Origin: GCA-016699835 sp964543905
Lineage (GTDB): Bacteria > Planctomycetota > Phycisphaerae > Phycisphaerales > UBA1924
Direction of reading: 5' to 3'
Assembly (NCBI GenBank): GCA_964543905.1
Contig: CAZIZO010000005.1
Coordinates: 1-64,000, forward strand
DNA: 64,000 nt
Under the pieces are notes generated by a model. It ran no database searches. It saw only the letters and a program-made list of their open reading frames with translations, and was not told the DNA's origin. The position numbers and the translations under genes were made by a program. Shown piece by piece: positions 1 through 11,174 of this stretch. Positions within the stretch are counted from its first letter, which is position 1, and every line of letters starts with the position of its first letter.

Positions 1-2
1 GC

Positions 3-299
3 GGGCAGCGATTGACGCACCACCTGCGCCTGGTGGACGAGTCCACCCCCACGAGACGCGCCCGGCCCCGGGGCGTGCTCGGGGCCGAGGTGTGGGTGAA
101 ACTCGTGGATGCCGATACCCCCGCGCCCACCGACCCCGCCGCGCTCACGTTCCTGACCATGACGACCCGCCCAAGTTTCCGCGCCGAGTTCAAGGCGGGC
201 GAGGGCGGCAAGACCGCCGTCTACATGGCCCGCTGGGTGAGCACCCGCGGCGAAAAGGGGCCGTGGTCGGAAGTCACGACGGCGACGGTGGCGGCCTAG
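3..299 (+). CDS. C-terminal part of an unknown protein (5' end outside window)
   Basis: An open frame runs in from the left edge and stops with TAG at 297-299. It stays open upstream of the first possible start (TTG at 12), so the gene most likely begins outside the window. The visible part (about 98 residues) has a run typical of a beta-sandwich domain: alternating hydrophobic strands, a VKLVDADTPAP segment, an FRAEFKAGEGGKTAVYMARW stretch and a final GPWSEVTTATV strand, which resembles a fibronectin-III-like C-terminal domain. No catalytic motif is visible and I do not recognise the family. The next gene is on the other strand, so the two genes are convergent. Confidence 0.6.
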   Translation, partial: GQRLTHHLRLVDESTPTRRARPRGVLGAEVWVKLVDADTPAPTDPAALTFLTMTTRPSFRAEFKAGEGGKTAVYMARWVSTRGEKGPWSEVTTATVAA

Positions 300-389
300 G
301 CGACGGTGCAAGGCAAGACAGTGGCGACGGTGGCGGCGGAAGGCCTTGATGCGCCGTCCGCAGACCCGAGGGTGGTGGCGAAGCAAGGA

Positions 390-1889
390 TCATCGCGCGG
401 CGGGAAGGCGAATCTCCATCACCAGCACTCCGGGCTCCTCCCGTCGGGCCGTGATCTCCCCGCCGACGGCACGCGCGAGGGCGCGGGCGACGGCCAGGCC
501 CAGGCCGAAGCCGCGCTGATCGTGGCGGGAGGCATCCTTGCGCCAGAACGGCTCGAAGAGGCGCGCAAGGTCATCGTCGGTCAGCGTCGCGGCCGCGTTG
601 CGAACCTCGATGCGGACGAGGCTCGCGTCGCGGCGCACGCGGACGAGGACCGGCTCGTTGGGCGTCGCTCCGCCGTGGCGGAGCGCGTTGTCGAAGAGGT
701 TGCCGACGATCGAGGCGAGCGTTGCTTCATCGACGCTGGAGACCACCTCGCCGCCATCTTCCACGCGCAGGCGGCGGGCGTCGCCGCCGTGCACGGACAG
801 GGCGTGGGCCGCCCGCTCCGTGAGTACGGGGCCGACCTCGGTACGGGCCTGCGCCCCGGGAACGGAGTTGTCCGCGCCGGCGCGGGAGAGGCGCAGCAGC
901 GTCTCGCAGAGCGACTGCGCGCGGGCGAGCACGCCCAGCGCCGCCTCGGTCGTGCGTGACCATTCCTCGCTGGTGCGCGGCTGGCTGGCGGCGACTTCCA
1001 GGAGCATCCGCAGTTCCGTGATGGGCGTGCGGAGTTCGTGGCTGGCCGCGGCGCTGAAGCGTTTCTCTCGCTCGAACGCCTCGTCGAGCCGGGCCAGGAG
1101 GGCGCTCAACTGCTCGGCGATGGGCCGGAGTTCGTCGGGCAGGCCCGCCGTCTCGAACCGCGTCCCCAGCGTCTCCGGCCCCAGGGCCCGCACGCGCGCG
1201 GAGAGGTCCGTCAGCGGCCGCAGCCCGCGCCCCACGGCCCAGCGCACCAGGAGCACGCTCGCCAGCGCCAGGGCCACGCCCACCGCGAAAATGCTCCACC
1301 CGATGACCGTCAGCGTTCGGTCCAGCGGCGTCCGCGACATCGCCACCAGCAGGCGCACCCGAGGCGGGGTGTGGCCCGCTGCGCCCTCGGCGACGCGGGG
1401 AGTCGAGGTGTCCGGGTCGCCCTGGCGTTCGCTCCCTTCATCGTGCTCAACGCTGGGGACAAAGTCGATCACCAGCCCGCGCCCGCGAGCGCCGGTGGGC
1501 AGAGCCAGGTCCATCACCCCCGCCGCGCCCTCCCGCACGCCCGCCGGGGGCCACGCGGGGTCGCGCAGCGACTCGGCGTGCTCGAGGAGGCGCCAGGAGT
1601 CATGCTCGCGCACCCACGCGACGAAGTACTCCGGGTGCTCGCCCGCCACCACGCCCCGTGTGGGGACCGCGTAGCGCGGCATCGCCTCGCCGGCGAAGTC
1701 CAGTTCGACCCGCCCGTGATCCGCCCGGACCAGCGTGCGCAGGGCCTCGGCCCGCGCGGCAAGGGACTCGTCGAAGGGCGCCGTCAGGGCCGCGCGCAGC
1801 ACCGTCAGGAGCGCCAGCCCGCCGACCACGAGCAGGACCTTGATGCACACGGCGACGAGCGCGGCGGTGCGGAGGCGGATGCTGGTCAT
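390..1889 (-). CDS. Sensor histidine kinase of a two-component system
   Basis: Membrane-bound sensor kinase of 499 residues. Visible in order: a first membrane helix at about 8-31, an extracytoplasmic region of about 150 residues that is Arg/Glu rich and matches no sensor domain I recognise, a second helix at about 195-217, a HAMP linker, a dimerisation/phosphoacceptor helix with the H-box SHELRTPITEL, and a C-terminal HATPase domain with N-box GNLFDNALRHGG and G-box GFGLGLAVARAL. It should autophosphorylate on the H-box histidine and pass phosphate to the response regulator encoded just upstream; the regulator's stop overlaps this ATG by 4 bases (1886-1889), so they are almost certainly co-translated. 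The signal is unknown, but the co-located PepSY-like secreted protein suggests an envelope or metal cue. Confidence 0.93.
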   Translation of the reverse strand: MTSIRLRTAALVAVCIKVLLVVGGLALLTVLRAALTAPFDESLAARAEALRTLVRADHGRVELDFAGEAMPRYAVPTRGVVAGEHPEYFVAWVREHDSWRLLEHAESLRDPAWPPAGVREGAAGVMDLALPTGARGRGLVIDFVPSVEHDEGSERQGDPDTSTPRVAEGAAGHTPPRVRLLVAMSRTPLDRTLTVIGWSIFAVGVALALASVLLVRWAVGRGLRPLTDLSARVRALGPETLGTRFETAGLPDELRPIAEQLSALLARLDEAFEREKRFSAAASHELRTPITELRMLLEVAASQPRTSEEWSRTTEAALGVLARAQSLCETLLRLSRAGADNSVPGAQARTEVGPVLTERAAHALSVHGGDARRLRVEDGGEVVSSVDEATLASIVGNLFDNALRHGGATPNEPVLVRVRRDASLVRIEVRNAAATLTDDDLARLFEPFWRKDASRHDQRGFGLGLAVARALARAVGGEITARREEPGVLVMEIRLPAAR

Positions 1890-2599
1890 GCCGGGCTTTC
1901 CTTCAGAACGTACCCGACCTTGCGCCTCGTGTGGATGAGTTCGGGGCAGCCCGCCGCGTCGAGTTTGCCGCGCAGCGCCGCGACCGCCGAGTCGATCGCG
2001 TTGGAGAAGACCTGCGAGCGGTCGTCGTAGAGGTGCTCCTCGAGTTCGGCGCGAGAGACCGGCTTACCCGCATGGGCCGCGAGGTACGCCAGCAACCCGT
2101 ACTCGCGGGGCGAGAGGTCCACGGACACCGCCGTGCCGGACCCGCGGTCCACGTGCGCTGTCTTGGCCGCGGTGTCGATCGTGAGCGGGCCGACCCGCAC
2201 GACCGGGGCTCGCGCGCCGTGCCGCCGCCGCGCGAGGGCCTGCACCCGCGCCAGGAGTTCCTTGAACGCGAAGGGCTTGACGAGGTAATCATCGGCCCCG
2301 GTGGTCAGCCCGCGCACCTTGTCGTCGAGCGTGTCCTTGGCCGTCAGCATGAGCACAGCCGCCCCACCGCCCGGGATCTTCCGGTCGCTCGCCCACGCCC
2401 GGTATCGCGAGAGCACGGCGACGCCGTCCATCTCCGGCAGCATCCAGTCCAGCACGATCACGTCGTAGTCGGTGGTCTGCGCGTGGATCAGCCCGCGCTT
2501 CCCGTCGGCGACCGCGTCCACGGCGTACCCCGCCTCGCGCAACCCCTGGGCCAGCGAGTCGCGGAGGACGGTGGAATCTTCGACGATCAGGACACGCAT
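1886..2599 (-). CDS. OmpR/PhoB-type response regulator
   Basis: A 237-residue regulator. The N-terminal receiver has the acidic pair ED at 7-8, the phosphoacceptor Asp51 in VLDWMLPEMDG, the conserved T/A position in MLTAKD and the Lys in DYLVKPF. The C-terminal half is a winged-helix DNA-binding domain (LSPREYGLLAYLA, DSAVAALRGKL, IHTRRKVGYVL). It acts in the cytoplasm as the transcriptional partner of the histidine kinase that follows it with a 4-base overlap. The upstream membrane-protein gene ends 15 bases before this ATG, so the three genes probably form one transcript and the system may regulate its own operon. The assignment to the OmpR class is secure; the regulon is not known. Confidence 0.94.
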   Translation of the reverse strand: MRVLIVEDSTVLRDSLAQGLREAGYAVDAVADGKRGLIHAQTTDYDVIVLDWMLPEMDGVAVLSRYRAWASDRKIPGGGAAVLMLTAKDTLDDKVRGLTTGADDYLVKPFAFKELLARVQALARRRHGARAPVVRVGPLTIDTAAKTAHVDRGSGTAVSVDLSPREYGLLAYLAAHAGKPVSRAELEEHLYDDRSQVFSNAIDSAVAALRGKLDAAGCPELIHTRRKVGYVLKESPA

Positions 2600-2614
2600 G
2601 GGTGGATCGTAGTG

Positions 2615-3451
2615 TCAGGACGGAGAGGCCTCGGCCACGACGGCACCCGAGCCCACCGCGGGCCGCTCCGCCGTCTTGTGCTTCTTGGCCCGCTGCGGGA
2701 ACACCCACATGGCGATCCCCATGAGCGCGAGCATGACGGCGAGGATCGCCGGGCGGCTCAGGCCCATCCCGCCGCTCTCGGCGGGCTTGTCGAACAGGTT
2801 GCCGAAGACCGCCCCCAAGGGCCGCGTGAGCACGAACGCCGCCCAGAACAGAATCACCGGGTTGCCGACGCGGCGCAGGTGCAGCGCGAGGATCACCACG
2901 AGCATCGCCGCGATCACCGCTGTTGACCAGGCGTATCCCAACCCCGCCACGTCGGCGAACCAGTCGCCCAGCGCGGTCCCCAGCGTCTGCGAGAACGTGA
3001 TGGTGAGCCAGTAGAAGAACTCCGAGCGGCGGTCGGCGATGTCGTCGGCCGAGAGCGTGCCGACGCTCAGCCGCCAGGTCACCAGCGACGCGATGACCAG
3101 ACCCAGCAACAGCAGCGAGCCGCCGGTGTATCCGATCCCGATGGAGCGCGTCACGTAGTCGGCCAGCGTCGTGCCCGCGGTGGTGGAGGCGAGGATGGTC
3201 GCCCAGTAGAGCCAGGGGTGGAACCGCCGCGCTCGTATCTGAACGAACGTCAACGCAAGAAACACGCCCGCCAGGATCATCGTGGCGGCGAGATACCCCA
3301 GCCCGAGGTTCATGCTCACCTCGTTCCCGCCGACCTCACCCACGGTCGTCGCGAGGATCTTGATGAGCCAGAACCCGGCGGTCGCCAGGGGGACTTTGCT
3401 GTACGTCGAGGACGGGTTGTTCTTCATGGCTTCGAATCTTTCAGTGGGCAT
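2615..3451 (-). CDS. COG4705-type integral membrane protein
   Basis: A polytopic membrane protein of about 278 residues with roughly eight hydrophobic helices and a basic C-terminal tail. Repeated acidic/polar motifs lie in the membrane segments: TTVGEVGGNE near the N-terminus, STTAGTTLADYVTR, SQTLGTALGDWFAD and TRPLGAVFGNLFDKP. This TxGxxxxD pattern is characteristic of the COG4705 'uncharacterised membrane-anchored protein' family. I chose the ATG at 3451 because GGGAG lies 9 bases upstream; a TTG 45 bases earlier has no such site. It precedes the response regulator by 15 bases and follows the PepSY-like gene by about 108 bases, which suggests joint regulation. Function is unproven; the buried Asp/Glu residues fit ion handling, but that is inference. 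Confidence 0.82.
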   Translation of the reverse strand: MPTERFEAMKNNPSSTYSKVPLATAGFWLIKILATTVGEVGGNEVSMNLGLGYLAATMILAGVFLALTFVQIRARRFHPWLYWATILASTTAGTTLADYVTRSIGIGYTGGSLLLLGLVIASLVTWRLSVGTLSADDIADRRSEFFYWLTITFSQTLGTALGDWFADVAGLGYAWSTAVIAAMLVVILALHLRRVGNPVILFWAAFVLTRPLGAVFGNLFDKPAESGGMGLSRPAILAVMLALMGIAMWVFPQRAKKHKTAERPAVGSGAVVAEASPS

Positions 3452-3559
3452 GGTTCGGGTCTCCCTGGCGTGTGTCGGCGCAAGGCGGCGAGGCAAGCCG
3501 CGACGCGCCGGGCGGGGCGCATCGCGGTGGTGGCGATCGTCAGGTCTTCGGATACCCGC

Positions 3560-4189
3560 TCAGTCCTTCTTGTCCTTCTTGCCTTCGTGCTTCTCTTCCT
3601 TCTCGTGGCCTTCGCCCTTGGCGTGCTCGCCGTGCTCATCGCCGCCCTCGGACTCGTCCTCGATGTTGCCCGAGGCATCGACCTTGACCTCGTGCTTCTT
3701 GCCGTCGATCACCACCTCGATCTCGTAGAACATCTTGGTCACGGTCTGGGGGTCGGAAAAGGTGGCCTTTGGATAATCCTTCTTCAGCGCGGCCATCACC
3801 GCCGCCGGGAGTTTGGCCTCGGTGGTTGCCTTCTCAGTTTCCATCAGGTCGCCGGCGGCGGAAAAGATCGCGGCGCACTTGATGGCCGCAGCCCCTGCGC
3901 CCTCGTTGTACTCGATCTCGTAGGTAACGACATCTTCGTCGTCCTCCTCCTTGATGATCTTGGTGATGTTCTTGGCATCCCCCGCAAGTTTGATCGCGGC
4001 GGCGCGGACGGCCTCCGGGGCCTTGTCGAGCGTGATGACTTCCTCCTCGTCGCCTTCCTTCTCTTCGCCCTTGGGCTGCGTGTTGCCCGCGGGCTGGGGC
4101 GGCTGTCCGGGTTGGGCCAACGCCCATGCGCCCGCACCGGCGAGCAGAGCGAGCGAAACGAGTCCGACCGAGAGTTTCCGAGTATCCAT
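3560..4189 (-). CDS. Secreted PepSY-like protein with charged, His-containing tail
   Basis: A 209-residue exported protein. The N-terminus is a signal peptide (KLSVGLVSLALLAGAGAWALAQ) and the ATG at 4189 has GGAG 7 bases upstream. After an acidic linker come two PepSY-like (DUF2874-type) repeats: APEAVRAAAIKLAG with a following strand EYEIEYNEG, then PAAVMAALKKDYPKATF with FYEIEVVIDGKKHEVKVD. The last 35 residues are a Glu/His/Lys-rich tail (GDEHGEHAKGEGHEKEEKHEG) that could bind divalent metal. PepSY-like proteins often sit beside OmpR-type two-component systems, as here, and may modulate the sensor or a peptidase in the envelope. Role in this organism is inferred. Confidence 0.8.
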   Translation of the reverse strand: MDTRKLSVGLVSLALLAGAGAWALAQPGQPPQPAGNTQPKGEEKEGDEEEVITLDKAPEAVRAAAIKLAGDAKNITKIIKEEDDEDVVTYEIEYNEGAGAAAIKCAAIFSAAGDLMETEKATTEAKLPAAVMAALKKDYPKATFSDPQTVTKMFYEIEVVIDGKKHEVKVDASGNIEDESEGGDEHGEHAKGEGHEKEEKHEGKKDKKD

Positions 4190-4492
4190 GCGAGTGCTCC
4201 GTGGCCGAGCGGGATTCTCCGCCGCGGCGATCAGGGGGTGGCTGGCGGGACGCGCGTCCCGACACGCCGGTATCAAAGCGGCGCGCTCGGGGCGAAACAT
4301 GATGGGAACGTGTCGCTCAAGTCGGCTCACAGTCCTGCCGAATCCACCGGAAGTGCCCCCGCGTGCCATTGACGGCACGGGTAGCGACTGAACGCCCCAG
4401 CGCAGCGTGTGCGGGGCAGCACGAGCAAGCCGCCAAATCCATGACTTAGAGGACACTGAATCATGGCTGACTACATCCCCGGTCCCGACGCG
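4190..4492. other. Intergenic region upstream of the PepSY-like gene
   Basis: About 300 bases between the end of the DPP-IV-like gene and the start of the PepSY-like gene, both on the minus strand. It should hold the promoter of the PepSY/COG4705/two-component set and the lost 3' part of the DPP-IV-like gene. I see no hairpin with a T-run, no recognisable peptidase motif (such as GWSYGG) in any frame and no convincing promoter. Confidence 0.4.
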
Positions 4493-6175
4493 TCATAGTT
4501 GTTCGGTGATCCCGGGCATGTCGACTCTGGAGTCTCGATCCAGCAACAGACGCCGGTCGGGCGAGAACTTGACGTCGTGCGTCCCATCACCCTCGGTGAG
4601 GATCGTCAGGCCCGTGCCGTCAAAGTTCACCCTCGCGGCATGGAGGGAATACGGGTCCTGACCAGGGTGGATTCCTCCGGCTCGGAACCACACCTGACGC
4701 TTCTCGACATCCACATGGTCCACCGAACGAACCACCCACGGGCCGGACGTGATCTGGTTGCGGATCGCGGTTGAACGTCCGGGAGTTTCGTCGATGAGGT
4801 AGAGGTGCCGCCACCTGTCCCGTTCGGACATCCACAACGCCTCGCCGCTCGATCTGATTCGGTGGAGATACTGCGAGTTCGTGACATCTACGAACGTGGG
4901 AAACAAGTCTTCGACGATGGTCGAGGCTTGGCCGTCGCGGGAGACGCCCACCAGCCGACTGACCGAGTGTCCACGCGGCGTGTCCACGAACGAAAACTGC
5001 GTCGAGTCCGCGAGCCACCCGAGTTGCTCGATCATCCGTGGCTGGCTGAAGAGACTGGTGTCGAGGGGAATCTCCACCCCACGCTCCGCGTCAAAGAGTC
5101 GCGGCATGGCCACGTCCATCGCATCGCCGGGCTTGTGATACTCAAAGGAATGCAGACGAGGCTGCACCTGGTCCGTCGGAGACGACTCCACCACGTGCAC
5201 CTGATGCGCGGCGTCCCTCATCTGAAATCGGGCTACGAAGCGAGTCCGATCCGGCGACCAGTCGATGGGGCCAGTAAACTCTCCCATCCGACGATCCTCC
5301 GCGCGTGCGAGGACTTGCTCCGTGCCTCCTGTCACGAGGATGACATTTCCGTCCTGGAGACGCGCTTGACGCTTCTCCGGCGTGCCGGCTGACGAAGTCC
5401 GGGTTGGGCTTTGAGGAGCAAGAGCATCGGGTGGTTGGGAGGGTGCCTGCTGCCGGATGACGACGATGCCCGGCAACTCCGCGGAGGCCCCTTCAAAGAC
5501 GATCGTCCCGTCCGGGCGAGTCATGCGCCAGCGGTGACCACCGAAGGTGTGCTGGCGTCGCACCGCCCGTGCACTCACCACGCCGTACGCCACCGGGTTA
5601 CCGTCGTTGAGCCAGAAGAGCGAAAGGGCGCCGTCCGTCTGATTGTCCACGATGATCGCGCTCGAGGCACCCCGCGTCCGTCCACTCACGCCTGAGAGGA
5701 CGAAAGGGTGCCCATCCCGTTCAAGGGCCTGCGCCTCGATCTCGACCCACGTTCCGGACGCGCGGTCGAGCCGGAGCACGGACGCCGTGGTACCCAGCAG
5801 AGCATCTACGTGCTTCGCACTGACGTGCAATCGGTCGATGGGAATTTGGTCAGGCTCGACCGGGCGGCCCACGGCGCGGGCGATCTTCGCTGCGGCATGT
5901 GCATGGTCGAAGAGCGGTCGCTTCTCCCCCGTCACGCCGTTGACCTCGAAGTACAGTACGCGGCCATCTCCGAGTTGCAGCGCGTACCAGAGGCGATCGT
6001 CGTTGGTCCATTGGAACTGCGTGATGGTGTTGGCGACCTTGCCCGCCGTGCGTCCACGGAGCGCGGCGGCGCGGTCGTAATCCGCGCGAGTGCCTTGCGC
6101 GCGGGACGTGGGCCCAAGCACCGAGGCGCAGGCCAGAGCGAGCGTGGCCGAAATCCGGATCGTTATCTGACGCAT
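4493..6175 (-). pseudogene. DPP-IV-like N-terminal propeller protein lacking the S9 peptidase domain
   Basis: The 560-residue product begins with a signal peptide (ISATLALACASVLGPTSRAQG); the ATG at 6175 is preceded by GAGGGA at 6 bases. The rest matches the eight-bladed beta-propeller of dipeptidyl peptidase IV: FQWTNDDRLWYAL, IDWSPDRTRFVARFQMRDA, LGWLADSTQFSFVDTPRG, ERDRWRHLYLIDE and VKFSPDRRLLLDRDSRVDMPGIT. In family members that last segment leads into the alpha/beta-hydrolase peptidase domain with the GxSxG serine; here TGA follows two residues later and no GxSxG or catalytic His segment is present. It is therefore either a truncated S9 peptidase gene (pseudogene) or a propeller-only protein. 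The intact reading frame keeps the second option open. Confidence 0.7.
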
Positions 6176-6425
6176 CAAGCATCCCTCAAAGTACATGAAA
6201 TGAGCGAACGAACAGCGGAGCCGCACCTCGACGTGCCCGGGGCCGAGACGACTCTTGAAACTCCGCGTTGGCGAAGGATCCTGCGAACATGGGCATCACC
6301 CATGCAAGTTCGTCTCAAGTTGTTGGGCGATCAGTTTGTGTGACGCACACTCGGGGAGGCCCGCGGCAACCATTTCGCACGGCACTCGTCCACGAGGTGC
6401 CCGACCTCCGACGCAGTCGTCATGG
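6176..6425. other. Divergent intergenic region
   Basis: About 250 bases between two divergently transcribed genes for exported proteins (DPP-IV-like on minus, triad protein on plus). Promoters for both must lie here. I could not pick convincing -35/-10 pairs. Confidence 0.4.
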
Positions 6426-6458
6426 GTGATACCCTACGCCGTGCGCCAACCCGCCCTC

Positions 6459-7358
6459 ATGATCGCCGTCGTGATGATCGCCGACATGGGGCTCCGAGGT
6501 CACACGCCCCCCACCGAGGCTCGCCATGGCGCAACCGGGTCGATCGCCGCCGCCACTCCGGGCAAGAGGCCAGGCTCCGAGTTCCGGGTCGCGAGGCACG
6601 GGTTTGCCTTCCGCAACTCGTTCAACGGCTCGCCGCTGCCCACGTCGCTGCGGGAGGCGACGTCCGGCTGGGAAAAGACGCTCAAGGGCGTCATCGACCA
6701 GAACTTCGATCTTCCCAAGAACTTCGGCCTCTGCGGCGGGATGTGCATGGCGGCGGCGGATTTCTTCCACGCCGGCCTGGCGGTCCCAAACATCGACAAG
6801 CCGCCGGAGGCGGGCACGCCGCTGTATGAGTACTTGTATCAGCGCCAGGTCGAGTCGTGGGGCACGGGCAGCATCTACGCGATCAAGTTCCTGCGATGGA
6901 TGCGGCTGCCCGACGCCGGAGCCGACAGCCCGAGCGAGCGGTCGGTGGCGGAGATCAAGACGATCGCCACGAAAGTGAGTGCGGGCGAACTCGTGCCCAT
7001 CGGCCTCGTGCTCGTGCGGCACGCCGAGGAACAGGCAAAGATCGCGGGCAAGCCGTGGGAGAACCACCAGGTCCTTTGCTGGAAGTTCGAGGCGCGAGAA
7101 GGCGGTCGCGGCGTCGACCTCCACGTCTACGACCCCAACTTCCCCAACGATGAGGGCGTCGTCATCCGCGTCTCGAACGCGACGAGCGATGGAAAAAAGC
7201 CCGCCCCCGACACGCCCGTCACGCTGTCGCGCCTCACGAGCACGGGGAAGGCGACGGCGGTCCGCGGCGTCTTCGCCATGCCCTATGAAAGGAAGGACGT
7301 GCCGGAGGGGGTGGCCCGAGCGTCAGAGGACAGAGAGCCAGTCGAGAGAGAGCCCTAG
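6459..7358 (+). CDS. Probable exported protein with papain-like C-H-D triad
   Basis: About 299 residues from the ATG at 6459; a GTG at 6426 in the same frame would give a longer hydrophobic N-terminus (AVRQPALMIAVVMIADMGL) that looks more like a signal peptide, so the start is uncertain. The core shows NFGLCGGMCMAAADFF, with a Cys at the start of a helix after a glycine-rich turn, then NHQVLCWKF with a conserved-looking His, then LHVYDPNFPNDEG with an Asp. This Cys-His-Asp order and spacing is what papain-fold (C39/C1-like) cysteine hydrolases show. I do not recognise a named family. It stands alone on the plus strand, divergent from the DPP-IV-like gene. Peptidase activity is inference only. 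Confidence 0.62.
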   Translation: MIAVVMIADMGLRGHTPPTEARHGATGSIAAATPGKRPGSEFRVARHGFAFRNSFNGSPLPTSLREATSGWEKTLKGVIDQNFDLPKNFGLCGGMCMAAADFFHAGLAVPNIDKPPEAGTPLYEYLYQRQVESWGTGSIYAIKFLRWMRLPDAGADSPSERSVAEIKTIATKVSAGELVPIGLVLVRHAEEQAKIAGKPWENHQVLCWKFEAREGGRGVDLHVYDPNFPNDEGVVIRVSNATSDGKKPAPDTPVTLSRLTSTGKATAVRGVFAMPYERKDVPEGVARASEDREPVEREP

Positions 7359-7827
7359 GACCCGAGCCGGAGGGAGCAAAGAAATGACCCCGGCGACGTG
7401 CGTCGGGGCCGAGTTGCCTTTGGGTCTAAGTTCGTAAGACTCGAGGTCCGCACTGACCTTGCCCCATCCCGCGAATCGAGATCGGGATATGCGACTTTTG
7501 GCTCGCGACATGCAAGTTCTTCTCCCCTGGAGATGCTCATTCGATAACCCGGGCAAGCCGTGATTGCAACTCGGTGAATCCCCGATCGGCCCGCTCACTC
7601 CATATACTCCTACCCGCCCCGTCCAATACCCCACCAAGCCTCCCAACTTTCGTCGAGGCGGGGTGCCGAAGCCTGGCGGAACGTGGAATCTCGGTCCTCT
7701 TCCGCGATTTGATTTTCCCGGGCAGCGGTCCTTTACTTCCCTCCCATTTCCCTGCCGGGAATGGTGTCGGTCGGCATGTACGTCCGGGCGTGAAAATAGA
7801 ACTTTGCTCCTTTGAAGAGAGGTTTCG
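7359..7827. other. Intergenic region upstream of rpsU
   Basis: About 470 bases without a convincing gene; short frames on both strands lack recognisable domains and ribosome binding sites. The base composition is lower in GC than the surroundings. The 3' end carries the rpsU leader with GAGAGG 5 bases before its ATG. A ribosomal-protein promoter is expected here but was not pinned down. Confidence 0.4.
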
Positions 7828-8091
7828 ATGGCGATTCGCGTGAAGGCTCGCAGCGGGGAATCCACCGACCAGATGATGCGCCGGTTCAAGAAACTCTGTG
7901 AAAAGGAGGGCTTGACCAAGGACATCAAGCGGAAGGAGTTCTACGAGAAGCCTTCCGAGCGTCGTCGCCGCGCCGCACGCAAGAGCGTCAATCGCCGCAT
8001 CAAGGAAGATATGCCCTTCCCGTCCAAGGGGGGCTTCGGGGCGGACCGCATGGGAGGCGGCGATCGCGAGCGCTCCGCCGGCCCGCGATAA
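7828..8091 (+). CDS. rpsU: 30S ribosomal protein bS21
   Basis: An 87-residue basic protein that belongs to the small ribosomal subunit, where bS21 sits near the mRNA exit platform. Recognisable core: the start AIRVKARSGESTDQMMRRFK, KREFYEKPSERRRRAARK-like segment KRKEFYEKPSERRRR. The usual length is about 65-70 residues; this one has an extra Gly/Arg-rich tail (FGADRMGGGDRERSAGPR). ATG at 7828 has a good GAGAGG site. It is transcribed alone: a clear intrinsic terminator follows at 8114-8138. Confidence 0.95.
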   Translation: MAIRVKARSGESTDQMMRRFKKLCEKEGLTKDIKRKEFYEKPSERRRRAARKSVNRRIKEDMPFPSKGGFGADRMGGGDRERSAGPR

Positions 8092-8113
8092 GAACTCCTA
8101 TGATCTCCACTAC

Positions 8114-8138
8114 GCCCCGGTGCATGCCGGGGCTTTTT
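8114..8138 (+). terminator. Intrinsic terminator after rpsU
   Basis: A 7-bp perfect stem GCCCCGG/CCGGGGC with a 6-base loop (TGCATG), followed at once by five T. It starts 22 bases after the rpsU stop codon. Confidence 0.85.
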
Positions 8139-8438
8139 GTTTGGGAGATTGCCGGGTTCCGTAGACGCCTTTATCCTGTACGGCCGGAACGTTTTCAGAG
8201 AAGTGGCCGGATTGGCGGCGATCCGGTTGACGTTTGGGAGTGTTGCCGCGAAAATGAGGCCCCCCGGCGCGGGTTGGGTAGTTTCCAGACCTTCGAGGGG
8301 GCGGTCGCCGGGTTCGTCCCGGTGACGATCGTGGGCTCGGCGGCCCGTGTGGGGCTCCAGCGGTGAGATGAGTACGGCGGGTGTACGCAGCGGAGAGACC
8401 TCCGAGATGGTGTGCCCCTCGAATCAGGAGACCTGATC
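8139..8438. other. Intergenic leader of hppA
   Basis: About 300 bases between the rpsU terminator and the pyrophosphatase gene. It should contain the hppA promoter and 5' leader. Apart from the AGGAG site at 8426-8430 I see no clear element; no known riboswitch class was recognised. Confidence 0.4.
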
Positions 8439-11021
<2,583 letters not shown>

Positions 11022-11072
11022 TCTTGGCGAGCCCGCGTACGCTCGCCCGCGTCAAGTCCACGGCAACACCAA

Positions 11073-11097
11073 CCCCTCCCCCATCGGAGGGGTTTTT
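11073..11097 (+). terminator. Intrinsic terminator after hppA
   Basis: Perfect 7-bp stem CCCCTCC/GGAGGGG with a 6-base loop followed by five T, about 50 bases after the hppA stop codon. Confidence 0.88.
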
Positions 11098-11174
11098 CGT
11101 TGGTTGGTGCCGACGCGAGGCGGTCGCAGGCTTCGGACTGTCCCGCGCGACGTGCGGGAGTCGATAGAGAACCC

